From: Xanthomonas hortorum
GTDB lineage: Bacteria > Pseudomonadota > Gammaproteobacteria > Xanthomonadales > Xanthomonadaceae
DNA: 64,000 bases
Assembly (NCBI RefSeq): GCF_002940005.1
Contig: NZ_MDEF01000014.1
Reading direction: 5' to 3' (one strand)
The translations under genes and the position numbers were made by a program. The notes below the pieces were generated by a model. That model did not search any database. It was not told where the DNA came from and worked only from the letters and a program-made list of their open reading frames with translations. Below are positions 15,785 to 24,442 of the stretch, piece by piece (the first letter of the stretch is position 1; each line of letters starts with the position of its first letter).

Positions 15785-17161
15785 ATGAACGAATTCTACG
15801 CGCTGCCGCTGTCGCCGGCCCTGGCCCCCGGCATCGACGCCCTTGGCTACACCGTCCTTACTCCCATCCAGGCGCAGAGCCTGCCGCCGATCCTGCAAGG
15901 GCTCGACGTCATCGCCCAGGCGCCGACCGGTAGCGGCAAGACCGCTGCCTTCGGGCTGGGCCTGCTGCAAAAGCTAGATCCCGCGCTGACCCGCGCGCAG
16001 GCGCTGGTGCTATGCCCCACCCGCGAGCTGGCCGATCAGGTCGGCAAGCAGCTGCGCAAGCTGGCCACCGGCATTCCGAACATGAAACTGGTGGTACTGA
16101 CCGGCGGCATGCCGCTGGGCCCGCAACTGGCCTCGCTGGAAGCGCACGACCCGCAAGTGGTGGTCGGCACGCCCGGCCGCATCCAGGAACTGGCCCGCAA
16201 GCGCGCACTGCATCTGGGTGGCGTGCGCACGCTGGTGCTGGACGAGGCCGACCGCATGCTAGACATGGGCTTCGAAGAACCCATCCGCGAGATTGCCAGC
16301 CGCTGCGACAAACACCGTCAGAGCCTGCTGTTTTCGGCCACCTTCCCGGACATCATCCGTACGCTTGCGCGGGAAATCCTGAAGGATCCGATCGAAATCA
16401 CCGTCGAAGGCGCCGACAACGCGCCGGAAATCGACCAGCAATTCTTCGAGGTCGACCCGACCTATCGACAAAAGGCCGTCGCCGGCCTGCTGCTGCGCTT
16501 CAACCCCGAATCCAGCGTGGTGTTCTGCAATACCCGCAAGGAAGTGGACGAAGTGGCTGGGTCGCTGCAGGAATTCGGCTTCTCTGCGCTGGCCCTGCAT
16601 GGCGACATGGAACAGCGCGACCGCGATGAAGTATTGGTGCGCTTCGTCAACCGCAGCTGCAACGTGTTGGTGGCAAGCGATGTGGCCGCGCGCGGGCTGG
16701 ACGTGGAAGACCTGGCGGCAGTGGTCAATTACGAGCTGCCCACCGACACCGAAACCTACCGTCACCGCATCGGCCGCACCGCGCGCGCGGGCAAACGCGG
16801 GTTGGCGCTTAGCCTGGTGGCCTCACGCGAGACCGGCCGCGCGCAGGCGCTGGAAGCGGAACAAGGCCAGCCGCTGAAGTGGTCGCGTGCGCCGTTGGCG
16901 ACCGCGCGCCCGGCGCAGCTGCCGCAGGCGGCCATGACCACCTTGCGCATCGACGGCGGCAAGACCGACAAGCTGCGTGCCGGCGACATTCTCGGCGCGT
17001 TGACCGGCGAAGCAGGACTCTCGGGCGCGGCGATCGGCAAGATCGCGATCTACCCCACCCGCTCCTATGTCGCCATCGCCCGCGCGCACGTCGCCAAGGC
17101 ACTGGCGCATCTGCATGCAGGCAAGATCAAGGGACGCCGGTTTCGGGTCAGCAAGCTGTAA
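15785..17161 (+). CDS. dbpA: ATP-dependent RNA helicase DbpA
   Basis: A DEAD-box helicase of 458 residues that acts on 23S rRNA helix 92 during large-subunit assembly. It has the Q motif (GYTVLTPIQAQSLPPIL), motif I (APTGSGKTAAF), motif II (LDEADRML), motif III (FSATFPD) and motif VI (HRIGRTARAG). The C-terminal domain from about residue 380 (TLRIDGGKTDKLRAGDIL to GRRFRVSKL) is the RRM-like hairpin-92 binding domain that separates DbpA from other DEAD-box proteins. A -10-like TAAAAT stands 5 nt upstream of the ATG, with no ribosome binding site between. Confidence 0.95.
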   Translation: MNEFYALPLSPALAPGIDALGYTVLTPIQAQSLPPILQGLDVIAQAPTGSGKTAAFGLGLLQKLDPALTRAQALVLCPTRELADQVGKQLRKLATGIPNMKLVVLTGGMPLGPQLASLEAHDPQVVVGTPGRIQELARKRALHLGGVRTLVLDEADRMLDMGFEEPIREIASRCDKHRQSLLFSATFPDIIRTLAREILKDPIEITVEGADNAPEIDQQFFEVDPTYRQKAVAGLLLRFNPESSVVFCNTRKEVDEVAGSLQEFGFSALALHGDMEQRDRDEVLVRFVNRSCNVLVASDVAARGLDVEDLAAVVNYELPTDTETYRHRIGRTARAGKRGLALSLVASRETGRAQALEAEQGQPLKWSRAPLATARPAQLPQAAMTTLRIDGGKTDKLRAGDILGALTGEAGLSGAAIGKIAIYPTRSYVAIARAHVAKALAHLHAGKIKGRRFRVSKL

Positions 17162-17309
17162 CCAGCCGCCTGGCAGGCACCCTGCCGGCCATACGATCAA
17201 GCGGAGGTGCTGAAGCGCCTGCCGCACCATCTACAGGGATGCGCATTCTCGCGCATCCATGTCGCTAGACGCTCGATCGGCAAGCCGCTCGATCAGCAAG
17301 ATGCCTGGA

Positions 17310-17870
17310 TCAGTAGCTCAACGTGGCCAGCAACGGCACGTCATCGGCCCACTTGCTGCGGCCCTGCAGCGCCAGCAACTCGACCAGCACCGCCGCACCG
17401 ACGATTTCCAGTTCCAGCTGTGCAGCAAGCCCCAGCGCCGCGCGCAGCGTGCCGCCGGTGGCGAGCACGTCATCGACGATCAACACGCGCGCGCCGCGCG
17501 GCAACGCGTCTTCGTGCATTTCGATGCGATCGGTGCCGTATTCCAGCGCGTATTCCTGGACCAACGTCCGTCCGGGCAGCTTGCCGGGCTTACGCACCGG
17601 CACAAAACCGGTGCGCAGTTCGCGCGCCAGCGCCGCGCCCAGAATGAAACCGCGCGCCTCGATGCCCAGGACCGCGTCCAGCGGCGTGGTGCGCCAGGGC
17701 TGCGCCATTTCGTCCAGCGCCGAGGCAAAGTCCGGGCCGTCCGACAGCAGCGGGGTAATGTCCTTGAAGACGATGCCCTGCTTGGGAAAGTCGGCGATGT
17801 CGCGGATCCGTTCAGCCCAATGGTTGGGTCCGGAAGAAGTATTGCCGGCGCAGCGGGTGCAGTCAGTCAT
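17310..17870 (-). CDS. apt: Adenine phosphoribosyltransferase
   Basis: A purine-salvage enzyme of 186 residues that makes AMP from adenine and PRPP. The PRPP-binding motif VLIVDDVLATGGT is complete. Upstream lie IEARGFILGAALA and VPVRKPGKLPG, the family's flexible-loop region. FPKQGIVFKDITPLL at the N-terminus is diagnostic of APT rather than HGPRT or XPRT. The ATG at 17870 was preferred over one 11 codons upstream. It stands alone on the minus strand between dbpA and selO. Confidence 0.94.
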   Translation of the reverse strand: MTDCTRCAGNTSSGPNHWAERIRDIADFPKQGIVFKDITPLLSDGPDFASALDEMAQPWRTTPLDAVLGIEARGFILGAALARELRTGFVPVRKPGKLPGRTLVQEYALEYGTDRIEMHEDALPRGARVLIVDDVLATGGTLRAALGLAAQLELEIVGAAVLVELLALQGRSKWADDVPLLATLSY

Positions 17871-17964
17871 GGTGGCGATGGCGTCAAGGCCGGTGGGGAC
17901 CACCGTATTCTAGGCTGCGTAGACCCGTGACGCCGCGTTTACGACATACGTGCATCTGAGTGCG

Positions 17965-19521
17965 TCAGGAACTGCACGACAGCATCGAACAGCCGGCGCG
18001 GTCGCGCGCCCACTCCGGCCGCCGCGCGGCAAACGCATCGCGGCCTGGTTGGTCGTCGTGGGGCCGGCGCATGACCTCGAGCAATTCCTGCACGCCGGAG
18101 GGATCGCCCTGCTCTGCCAGATCGATCGCCTGCTGCGCCAGATAGTTGCGCAGCACGTAGCGCGGGTTGGCCAGGCGCATGCGTTCGCGGCGTTGGTCCG
18201 GCGATAGTGTGTCTTGACCCAGCCGTGTGGCATAGCGTTGCAGCCATTCCTGCAACTGCCCGGCGTGCGCAAGGCGCTTGTCCTGGTCGTAGAACGCTTC
18301 GCGCAGCAGCTCCGGGTCGGGATGCTCCGGCGACAACTCGATCAGGCCACGAAATGTCAGCGTCATGTCCATCTCGCCCGCGTGCATCAACTCACGCAGC
18401 GCATCGATCAAGTGCAGATCCTCGTCGCGGCAGTCGGCCAGACCCAGCTTGGCCGCGGTGTCGCGGCGGTCGCAGCCCAGGTAGATATCGCGGAAGTGGT
18501 CCAGCCCCTGCTGCAACGGCGCCGCATCGGCAAACAGCGGCGCCAGCGCCTGCGCCAGGCGTCCCAGGTTCCAGTACGCCACTTGCGGCTGGGTGCCGAA
18601 GCGGTAACGCCGGCCATGCGCATCGGTGGTATTCGGCGTCCAGTCCGGGTCGTAGTCGTCGACCCAGCCATATGGGCCGTAATCGATGGTCAGGCCCAGG
18701 ATCGACATGTTGTCGGTGTTCATCACCCCATGCACGAAACCGACCCGCATCCAGTGTGCCACCATCACCGCGGTGCGCTCGCAGACCTGTGCGAACCATG
18801 CCGCGTACAAATTCTCGCCAGCACCTTCCAACTCCGGGAAATCGCGTGCAATGGTGAAATCCGCCCACTGCCGCAGCAGCGCGCTATCCCCGCGCGCACT
18901 GGGCAATTCGAAATTGCCGAAGCGAATGAACGATGGCGCCACCCGGCATACGATGGCGCCGGGCTCGCGCTGCGGGCGACCGTCGTAAAACATGTCGCGC
19001 ACCACTGCATCGCCGGTCGTGACCAGGCTCAGTGCGCGCGTTGTCGGCACACCCAGATGGTGCATCGCTTCGCTGCACAGGAATTCACGAATCGACGAGC
19101 GCAGCACGGCGCGCCCATCGGCACCGCGTGAGTAAGGCGTGGGACCGGCGCCCTTGAGCTGCAATTCGTAGCGACCACCATCGACCCCGATCGCCTCGCC
19201 CAGCGAAATGGCCCGACCATCGCCGAGCTGGCCGGCCCAATGCCCGAACTGGTGCCCGCCGTAATTGACGGCCCACGGCTGCATGCCCGGATACAACGCG
19301 TTGCCGCCAAACACCTCGGCAAAACGGGCACTGGCAATCTCGGCCCCGTCCAGCCCGAGTTGCTGCGCCATCTCGGCGGAATAGGCGATCAGCCTTGGCG
19401 CTGCGACCGGCGTCGGCGACACCGGCGACCAGGCGGCGACCACATCCCGGCGACGCGACCCTTCTTCCGGATCACCAGGCAACTGCTGACGCAGACGGTT
19501 GTCGAACTGGATATCTGTCAT
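17965..19521 (-). CDS. selO: Protein adenylyltransferase SelO (UPF0061/YdiU)
   Basis: A pseudokinase-fold enzyme of 518 residues that transfers AMP to Ser/Thr/Tyr of target proteins and is linked to redox stress. The nucleotide-binding part includes GAGPTPYSRGADGRAVLRSS and FLCSEAMHHLGVPTTRAL; the catalytic loop reads HGVMNTDN, followed by the metal-binding DYGP. The C-terminus ends CSMLSCSS; in eukaryotic SelO this region holds selenocysteine, and here it has ordinary Cys codons with no in-frame TGA. It is a single-gene unit, 173 bp divergent from the next gene. A strong family match over full length. Confidence 0.93.
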   Translation of the reverse strand: MTDIQFDNRLRQQLPGDPEEGSRRRDVVAAWSPVSPTPVAAPRLIAYSAEMAQQLGLDGAEIASARFAEVFGGNALYPGMQPWAVNYGGHQFGHWAGQLGDGRAISLGEAIGVDGGRYELQLKGAGPTPYSRGADGRAVLRSSIREFLCSEAMHHLGVPTTRALSLVTTGDAVVRDMFYDGRPQREPGAIVCRVAPSFIRFGNFELPSARGDSALLRQWADFTIARDFPELEGAGENLYAAWFAQVCERTAVMVAHWMRVGFVHGVMNTDNMSILGLTIDYGPYGWVDDYDPDWTPNTTDAHGRRYRFGTQPQVAYWNLGRLAQALAPLFADAAPLQQGLDHFRDIYLGCDRRDTAAKLGLADCRDEDLHLIDALRELMHAGEMDMTLTFRGLIELSPEHPDPELLREAFYDQDKRLAHAGQLQEWLQRYATRLGQDTLSPDQRRERMRLANPRYVLRNYLAQQAIDLAEQGDPSGVQELLEVMRRPHDDQPGRDAFAARRPEWARDRAGCSMLSCSS

Positions 19522-19694
19522 GGCAACAAGCCTAGGCCAGAGCGGGTGAACTTCGCATAGGTGAACCGCGCATCCTATTCGCTACCGGCCTCGTATCCCC
19601 ATTCGAGACACGCTGAACTGCAGCATCCAGCCGCACTCGCACATCACAACAGCCGCAGATTCATTCCTCTTCAGTTATTACAGCGACCCTATCC

Positions 19695-20561
19695 ATGCGC
19701 TTGCACACTTCCCGCTGGTTTCGCCCTGCCCTTTTGCTCCTCGGCGCGTTAAGCCTGAGTGGCTGCAGCAGCGTGTTCTTCGGCGGCATCAACGCTGCAT
19801 CCAGCCGCACTGGCGTCATCGAACACCGCAACGAGGTCTTCGACCCGGAGCACGGCCTGGCGCTGGACGTCTACCAACCGCGCGGCGCCGTCGATGCGCC
19901 GGTGGTGGTGTTTTTCTACGGCGGCACCTGGAAGCGTGGCACCCGCGCCAACTATCGCTGGGTCGGCCGCTCGCTGGCCCGCGAGGGCATGGTGGTGATG
20001 GTGGCCGACTATCGAAAGTATCCGCAGGTCCGACTGGACGGCTTCATGAGCGATGCCGCACAGGCCACCGCCTGGAGCCATCAGCACGCACGCGCCTACG
20101 GCGGAGACCCTGCCCGCCAGGCGGTGATGGGCCACTCCGCCGGTGCGCACATCGCCGGACTGCTCGCCACCGATCGCCGATGGCTACAGGCACAGGGCAT
20201 GCAACCGCGCCAACTCTGCGGTTTCGTCGGCCTCGCAGGCCCTTACGACTTCTCGCCGATGACCGACCCTGAATTGATTCAAATCTTCGGCACTTCACCT
20301 GCCGAACAGGAAGCCTCACAACCCATTCGTCATGTGGATGGGGACGAGCCGCCGATGTTGCTGCTGCACGGCGATGCCGACCACGTGGTGGAACCGCGTA
20401 ACAGCACGGTTCTCGCTGCCGCCGAACAACAGGCGGGGGTCCAGGCGCACCGCATTTTTTATCCAGGAATGGGCCATATGCGTTTGGTGCTGTCACTCCG
20501 CAAGGAATCGCAAGTGATGCGCGACACGTTGCAGTTCCTGCGGCAGTGTCGCGCGCCATGA
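19695..20561 (+). CDS. Lipoprotein alpha/beta hydrolase (esterase)
   Basis: A 288-residue protein with a lipoprotein signal peptide: hydrophobic ALLLLGALS followed by the lipobox LSGC, predicting acylation of Cys24. The rest is an alpha/beta-hydrolase of the BD-FAE/carboxylesterase type: oxyanion FFYGGTWKRG (usual HGG replaced by YGG), nucleophile elbow GHSAGAH, an Asp in HGDADHVV, and a final His in PGMGHMRL. The natural substrate is not evident. It is divergent from selO. An inverted repeat at 20640-20669 separates it from the converging GST gene and may end both transcripts. Confidence 0.85.
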   Translation: MRLHTSRWFRPALLLLGALSLSGCSSVFFGGINAASSRTGVIEHRNEVFDPEHGLALDVYQPRGAVDAPVVVFFYGGTWKRGTRANYRWVGRSLAREGMVVMVADYRKYPQVRLDGFMSDAAQATAWSHQHARAYGGDPARQAVMGHSAGAHIAGLLATDRRWLQAQGMQPRQLCGFVGLAGPYDFSPMTDPELIQIFGTSPAEQEASQPIRHVDGDEPPMLLLHGDADHVVEPRNSTVLAAAEQQAGVQAHRIFYPGMGHMRLVLSLRKESQVMRDTLQFLRQCRAP

Positions 20562-20639
20562 GGTCTGGACGTCCGCGCGCAGGTGGTTGCGCGCGGGATT
20601 GGGACGTCGGGATTGGGGAGTCGCAAACCCAGACGAATG

Positions 20640-20669
20640 GCGGCAAGCAAAGTGATCGCTGCTTGCCGC
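20640..20669. terminator. Hairpin between convergent genes
   Basis: GCGGCAAGCA, ten bases, TGCTTGCCGC: a perfect 10-bp stem between the esterase (+) and GST (-) stop codons. There is no long T-run, so it may be a processing or weak termination hairpin. Confidence 0.5.
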
Positions 20670-20700
20670 AGCATTACGGGTCACCAAGCCGGTGCCAACA

Positions 20701-21399
20701 TTACTCTGGGGACTTGCGCCCCATCAGCTCGAACGGGCCGCCCTTTTTCAGCGCGGCCTGATACGCCGGACGCGCTTCGATCCGCTCCAGAAACGCGCGC
20801 AAACGCGGATAATTTTCAAATCCGCCACCACGCGCCGCGGCGGCCTGTATCGGAAAGCTCATCTGGATGTCGGCCGCAGTAAAGCGCTCACCGGCGAACC
20901 AGTTGCTTGCCTGCAGGGATTGCTCCATCCAGTCCAGATGTAGCTTGAGTTGCGGGCTGACGAAGCCCGACATCGCCTTGTCCGCAATCGCGCGCGCAAT
21001 GGGCTTGACGAAAAACGGCATCGGCGCACTGCGAATGCGCGCGAAGATCAGCGTCATCAACAACGGCGGCATCGCCGAGCCTTCGGCGTAATGCATCCAG
21101 TAGCGAAACTGCATGCGCTCCGGCGAATCCTGCGGACGCGGCGATGGCGACAGCGCGCATTCGGTATCGTAGCGTTCGGTCAGATACTCCATGATCGCGC
21201 CGGACTCGGCCACGGTCAGATCGCCATCCACGATCAGCGGCGATTTGCCCAGCGGATGGATCGCACGCAATGCGGCCGGTGCCAGCATGGTCTTGGGGTC
21301 GCGCTCATGCCGAACGATCTGGTACGGCAGCGCCAGTTCTTCCAGCAGCCACAGCACGCGCTGGGAACGGGAATTATTGAGATGGTGGACAGTGATCAT
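20701..21399 (-). CDS. Glutathione S-transferase family protein
   Basis: A 232-residue protein with a thioredoxin-fold N-terminal half (ITVHHLNNSRSQRVLWLLEELALPYQIV) and a helical C-terminal half. The conserved G-site segment reads GKSPLIVDGDLTVAESGAIMEYL, with the cis-proline and the ESGA acidic-serine pair that bind glutathione. Ser13 in the NNSRSQR turn is a candidate catalytic residue. The ATG at 21399 was chosen because the upstream codons to 21426 are poorly conserved in type. The substrate is unknown. It converges with the esterase gene. Confidence 0.88.
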   Translation of the reverse strand: MITVHHLNNSRSQRVLWLLEELALPYQIVRHERDPKTMLAPAALRAIHPLGKSPLIVDGDLTVAESGAIMEYLTERYDTECALSPSPRPQDSPERMQFRYWMHYAEGSAMPPLLMTLIFARIRSAPMPFFVKPIARAIADKAMSGFVSPQLKLHLDWMEQSLQASNWFAGERFTAADIQMSFPIQAAAARGGGFENYPRLRAFLERIEARPAYQAALKKGGPFELMGRKSPE

Positions 21400-21520
21400 G
21401 AGAAGGGCTGCGCGCGGAAAGCGCACATCCTACCCATCCATGCGTCGTCGCCGCGCTCACCCGCGCCTGCAAGCGCCACGCTGCTGACGATGCAAGCGCA
21501 TTGCTCAACGACGCCCAATA

Positions 21521-21554
21521 AAAAACGCCGATCGCTTGCGCGACCGGCGTTTTT
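21521..21554 (-). terminator. Rho-independent terminator of the cold-shock gene
   Basis: On the minus strand: AAAAACGCCGGTCGC, loop GCAA, GCGATCGGCGTTTTT, a 15-bp stem with one G-U pair and a T-run, 24 nt after the stop codon. Confidence 0.9.
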
Positions 21555-21578
21555 GGCAACCTTACGGTTGCAGACGGA

Positions 21579-21788
21579 TTAGACCGCCTGCACCTGGTCA
21601 GCCTGCATGCCCTTCTGGCCCTGCACGGCCACGAAGGTGACCTTCTGGCCTTCCTGCAGCGACTTGAAGCCGGTGCCCTGGATGGCACGGAAGTGCACGA
21701 ACAGGTCCGCGCCGATTTCCGGGGTGATGAAGCCGAAGCCCTTGGCATCGTTGAACCACTTCACAGTACCGTTTTGACGTTCTGACAT
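21579..21788 (-). CDS. Cold-shock protein (CspA family)
   Basis: A 69-residue single OB-fold RNA chaperone. RNP1 is KGFGFI and RNP2 is DLFVHF, with the aromatic residues that stack on single-stranded nucleic acid. The ATG at 21788 follows a strong AGGAG. The intergenic space upstream is 268 bp, leaving room for the long structured leader common in cold-shock genes; a TTGACG at 21989-21994 with a TATTGG at a short 15-bp spacing is a weak promoter candidate. A clear terminator follows. It is one of several csp paralogues expected in such a genome, so no letter is assigned. Confidence 0.93.
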   Translation of the reverse strand: MSERQNGTVKWFNDAKGFGFITPEIGADLFVHFRAIQGTGFKSLQEGQKVTFVAVQGQKGMQADQVQAV

Positions 21789-22056
21789 TTTACTAACTCC
21801 TGAACTATTGATTGATAAATCGCAGCGTCCGAAAAGCCGGAGCTGAGACTGAGTTGCAGGCGTTGGTAAAGCGGAACGATGAAGCGAGATCTGTAATGAT
21901 CCGGCTGCATCAGGCCACGATTCACGGTGACCCTTGCAAACACAGTGCGTGCACAATACTCGCGATTCCAATAAAAAGCGACACCCCGCGTCAAAATTTT
22001 TACTATCGGGCCAAATCCGACCGCATGTCAGGCCCCTTCCCTATCGATATCACCTC

Positions 22057-22536
22057 ATGAATACGCCGAGTCCGCCAACCCAGGCGCAGATCTGGGTCGA
22101 TGCCGATGCCTGTCCTGCCGTGGTCCGCGACATCTTGTTCAGAGCAGCCGTGCGCACCGGCACCGCAGTGACCCTGGTCGCCAATCATTTCCTGCCCACG
22201 CCTCGCCTGGCGCATGTGCGCGCCGTCCAGGTTCCGGGCGGACCAGACGCGGCAGATGATGCCATCGTCGAACGGGTTGCCGCCGGCGATCTTGTCGTCA
22301 CGCAGGACATTCCATTGGCTGCCCGTGTCCTGGAGCAAGGCGCGACCGTCATCAGCCCGCGCGGCGAGCCATTCACCAGCAACTCCATCAAGGAGCGCCT
22401 GTCGGTACGCAGCTTTCTGGAAGAACTGCGCGGTGCCGGCGTCGCCACCGGTGGGCCGCCTGCGCTGCATGCACGCGACCGCCAGGCATTTGCTGCGCAA
22501 CTGGACCGCTGGCTGGCAGCGCAACCGCGCATCTAG
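22057..22536 (+). CDS. UPF0178 protein (YaiI/YqxD family)
   Basis: A 159-residue protein with WVDADACPAVVRDILFRAA at the N-terminus, VTLVANHFLP, the DLVVTQDIPLAARVLEQGA block, and ISPRGEPFTSNSIKERLSVR, all conserved in the YaiI/YqxD family. The aspartate pattern (DADACP, then DDAIV and TQDIPLA) suggests a PIN/NYN-like nuclease fold, but no activity is established to my knowledge. It is divergent from the cold-shock gene and 62 bp before yaeQ. Confidence 0.88.
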   Translation: MNTPSPPTQAQIWVDADACPAVVRDILFRAAVRTGTAVTLVANHFLPTPRLAHVRAVQVPGGPDAADDAIVERVAAGDLVVTQDIPLAARVLEQGATVISPRGEPFTSNSIKERLSVRSFLEELRGAGVATGGPPALHARDRQAFAAQLDRWLAAQPRI

Positions 22537-22598
22537 CGGCAGCACGCTGGCCTTGCAGCGGGGGCGTATCATAAGCGCCCTTTGCAACCGGCATCCTG

Positions 22599-23147
22599 AT
22601 GGCTCTTACCGCCACCGTCCGCAGGGCGGAACTTCAGATCAGCGACATGGACCGTGGCTATTACGCCAACCATTCGCTGACCCTGGCCCAGCACCCCTCC
22701 GAAACCGACGAGCGCCTGATGGTGCGGCTGCTGGCGTTCGCGCTGTTTGCCGACGACCGCCTGGAGTTCGGCCGCGGGCTGAGCAACGACGACGAGCCCG
22801 ACCTGTGGCGGCGCGATTACACCGGCGACCCGGATCTGTGGATCGACCTCGGCCAGCCGGATGAAAGCCGCGTGCGCAAGGCCTGCAATCGCTCGCGCGA
22901 GGCAGTGGTGATCGGCTACGGCGGCCAGGCCACCGAAACCTGGTGGAAGAAGCAGGCCAATGCGCTCGGCCGGCAACGCAACCTGCGCGTGCTGGAGCTC
23001 GATTCGCAGGCCACCGAGGCGCTTGGCGCCCTGATCCAGCGCGGCATGCGCTTCGATGTGATCATCCAGGACGGCGAGGTGCAGATGCTCGCAGATCAGG
23101 GCAGCGTCACCCTAACCCCGATGGCGCGGCAAGCCCCGGCCGAATGA
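22599..23147 (+). CDS. yaeQ: YaeQ family protein
   Basis: A 182-residue protein of the YaeQ family, whose fold resembles PD-(D/E)xK nucleases. It begins MALTATVRRAELQISDMDRGYY, followed by HPSETDERLMVRLLAFALFA, the DLWIDLGQPDESRVRKA block with the nuclease-like acidic residues, and the VIGYGG segment. E. coli and Salmonella YaeQ were linked to RfaH suppression, but the biochemical role is open. The stop codon overlaps the next ATG (ATGA), so the gene is translationally coupled to the flavoprotein downstream. Confidence 0.9.
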   Translation: MALTATVRRAELQISDMDRGYYANHSLTLAQHPSETDERLMVRLLAFALFADDRLEFGRGLSNDDEPDLWRRDYTGDPDLWIDLGQPDESRVRKACNRSREAVVIGYGGQATETWWKKQANALGRQRNLRVLELDSQATEALGALIQRGMRFDVIIQDGEVQMLADQGSVTLTPMARQAPAE

Positions 23148-24325
23148 GCACGCGTTACGACGTGCTGGTCATCGGTGCCGGCGCGGCCGGACTGATGAGC
23201 GCCTTCACCGCCGGCCGACGTGGCCGCCAAGTGCTGGTGATCGACCATGCCAACAAGGTCGGCAAGAAGATCCTGATGTCCGGTGGCGGGCGCTGCAACT
23301 TCACCAATACCGGCACCACGCCAGGCAACTTTTTGTCGGCCAATCGGCATTTCTGCAAATCCGCGCTGGCCCGCTACAGCCCGGCGGATTTCGTGGAAAT
23401 GGTCGAGCGCCACGGCATCGCCTATCACGAGAAAGAGCTGGGCCAGCTGTTCTGCGACATCTCGTCCAAGCAGATCGTGCGCATGTTGCTGGACGAGTGC
23501 GAAGCGGCTGGCGTGCAGGTGCGTACCGAGTGCGAAGTACGCTCGGTGCGGCGCGACAGCGATGGCTTCAGTATCGAAACCAGCCAGGGGCGCGTGCAGG
23601 CGCAATCGCTGATCGTCGCCACCGGCGGGCTGTCGATTCCGAGAATGGGCGCCAGCGGCTTCGGCTATACGCTGGCCAAACAGTTTGGCCACGAGCTGCT
23701 GCCGACACGCGCCGGGCTGGTTCCGCTGACGCTGAGTGGCAAGCATCAGGAGCGGCTGCAGGAGTTGTCCGGGCTGGCCTTGCCGGTCGAGGCGCACTGC
23801 AACGGGGTCAGCTTTCGCAATTTCATGCTGGTTACTCACCGCGGCGTCAGTGGCCCGGCGATCCTGCAGATCTCCTCGTATTGGCAGCCCGGCGATGATC
23901 TGCGCCTGGACCTGCTGCCCGGCCAGGATGCTGCAGTGTGGTTGCGCGAACAAAAAAACCAACGCGGCGCCACCGAACTGCGCAATGTACTGGCCGACGT
24001 GCTGCCGCGACGCTTTGCGCAGCGCTTGTGCGAAGTGTGGCTGCCGGACAAGCCGGTGCGTCAGCTCGACCCGCCGCAACTGCAGGGCGCGGCAGACCTG
24101 CTCGGCGCATTTCCGCTGGTCGCCAGCGGAACCGAAGGCTACCGTACCGCTGAAGTAACGCTCGGCGGTGTCGATACCAACCAGGTCTCCAGTGCATCCA
24201 TGGAGTCGCGTCTGGTGGCCGGCTTGTATTTCGTCGGCGAGGTGCTGGATGTGACGGGATGGTTGGGCGGCTACAACTTTCAGTGGGCATGGGCATCCGG
24301 TCACGCCGCAGGAAGCGTCGCTTAA
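23144..24325 (+). CDS. FAD-dependent oxidoreductase, HI0933/YhiN family
   Basis: A 393-residue flavoprotein. The N-terminus has the Rossmann dinucleotide motif VLVIGAGAAGLMSA and the HI0933 signature KKILMSGGGRCNFTN. A second FAD region lies near ATGGLSIPRMGASGFGYTLA, and the C-terminal FAD contact near GEVLDVTGWLGGYNFQWAWASG. Substrate and electron partner are unknown. The start overlaps the yaeQ stop; earlier in-frame codons are shadows of yaeQ. The length is typical of the family. Confidence 0.9.
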   Translation: MSTRYDVLVIGAGAAGLMSAFTAGRRGRQVLVIDHANKVGKKILMSGGGRCNFTNTGTTPGNFLSANRHFCKSALARYSPADFVEMVERHGIAYHEKELGQLFCDISSKQIVRMLLDECEAAGVQVRTECEVRSVRRDSDGFSIETSQGRVQAQSLIVATGGLSIPRMGASGFGYTLAKQFGHELLPTRAGLVPLTLSGKHQERLQELSGLALPVEAHCNGVSFRNFMLVTHRGVSGPAILQISSYWQPGDDLRLDLLPGQDAAVWLREQKNQRGATELRNVLADVLPRRFAQRLCEVWLPDKPVRQLDPPQLQGAADLLGAFPLVASGTEGYRTAEVTLGGVDTNQVSSASMESRLVAGLYFVGEVLDVTGWLGGYNFQWAWASGHAAGSVA

Positions 24326-24442
24326 GCCTATGCTGGGTGATAGAAACGTGGCCCAAGTCTCACCCCGGATGCGGTCTTGTCCACACACATGGACGCCTCC
24401 GACCCCCTTCGTGTATTTAGAGCCGTCTTTAGGAAGCCGCGC

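Noticed and set aside
17965..19521. Selenoprotein form of SelO
   Set aside because: The C-terminus has ordinary Cys codons and no in-frame TGA before the stop.
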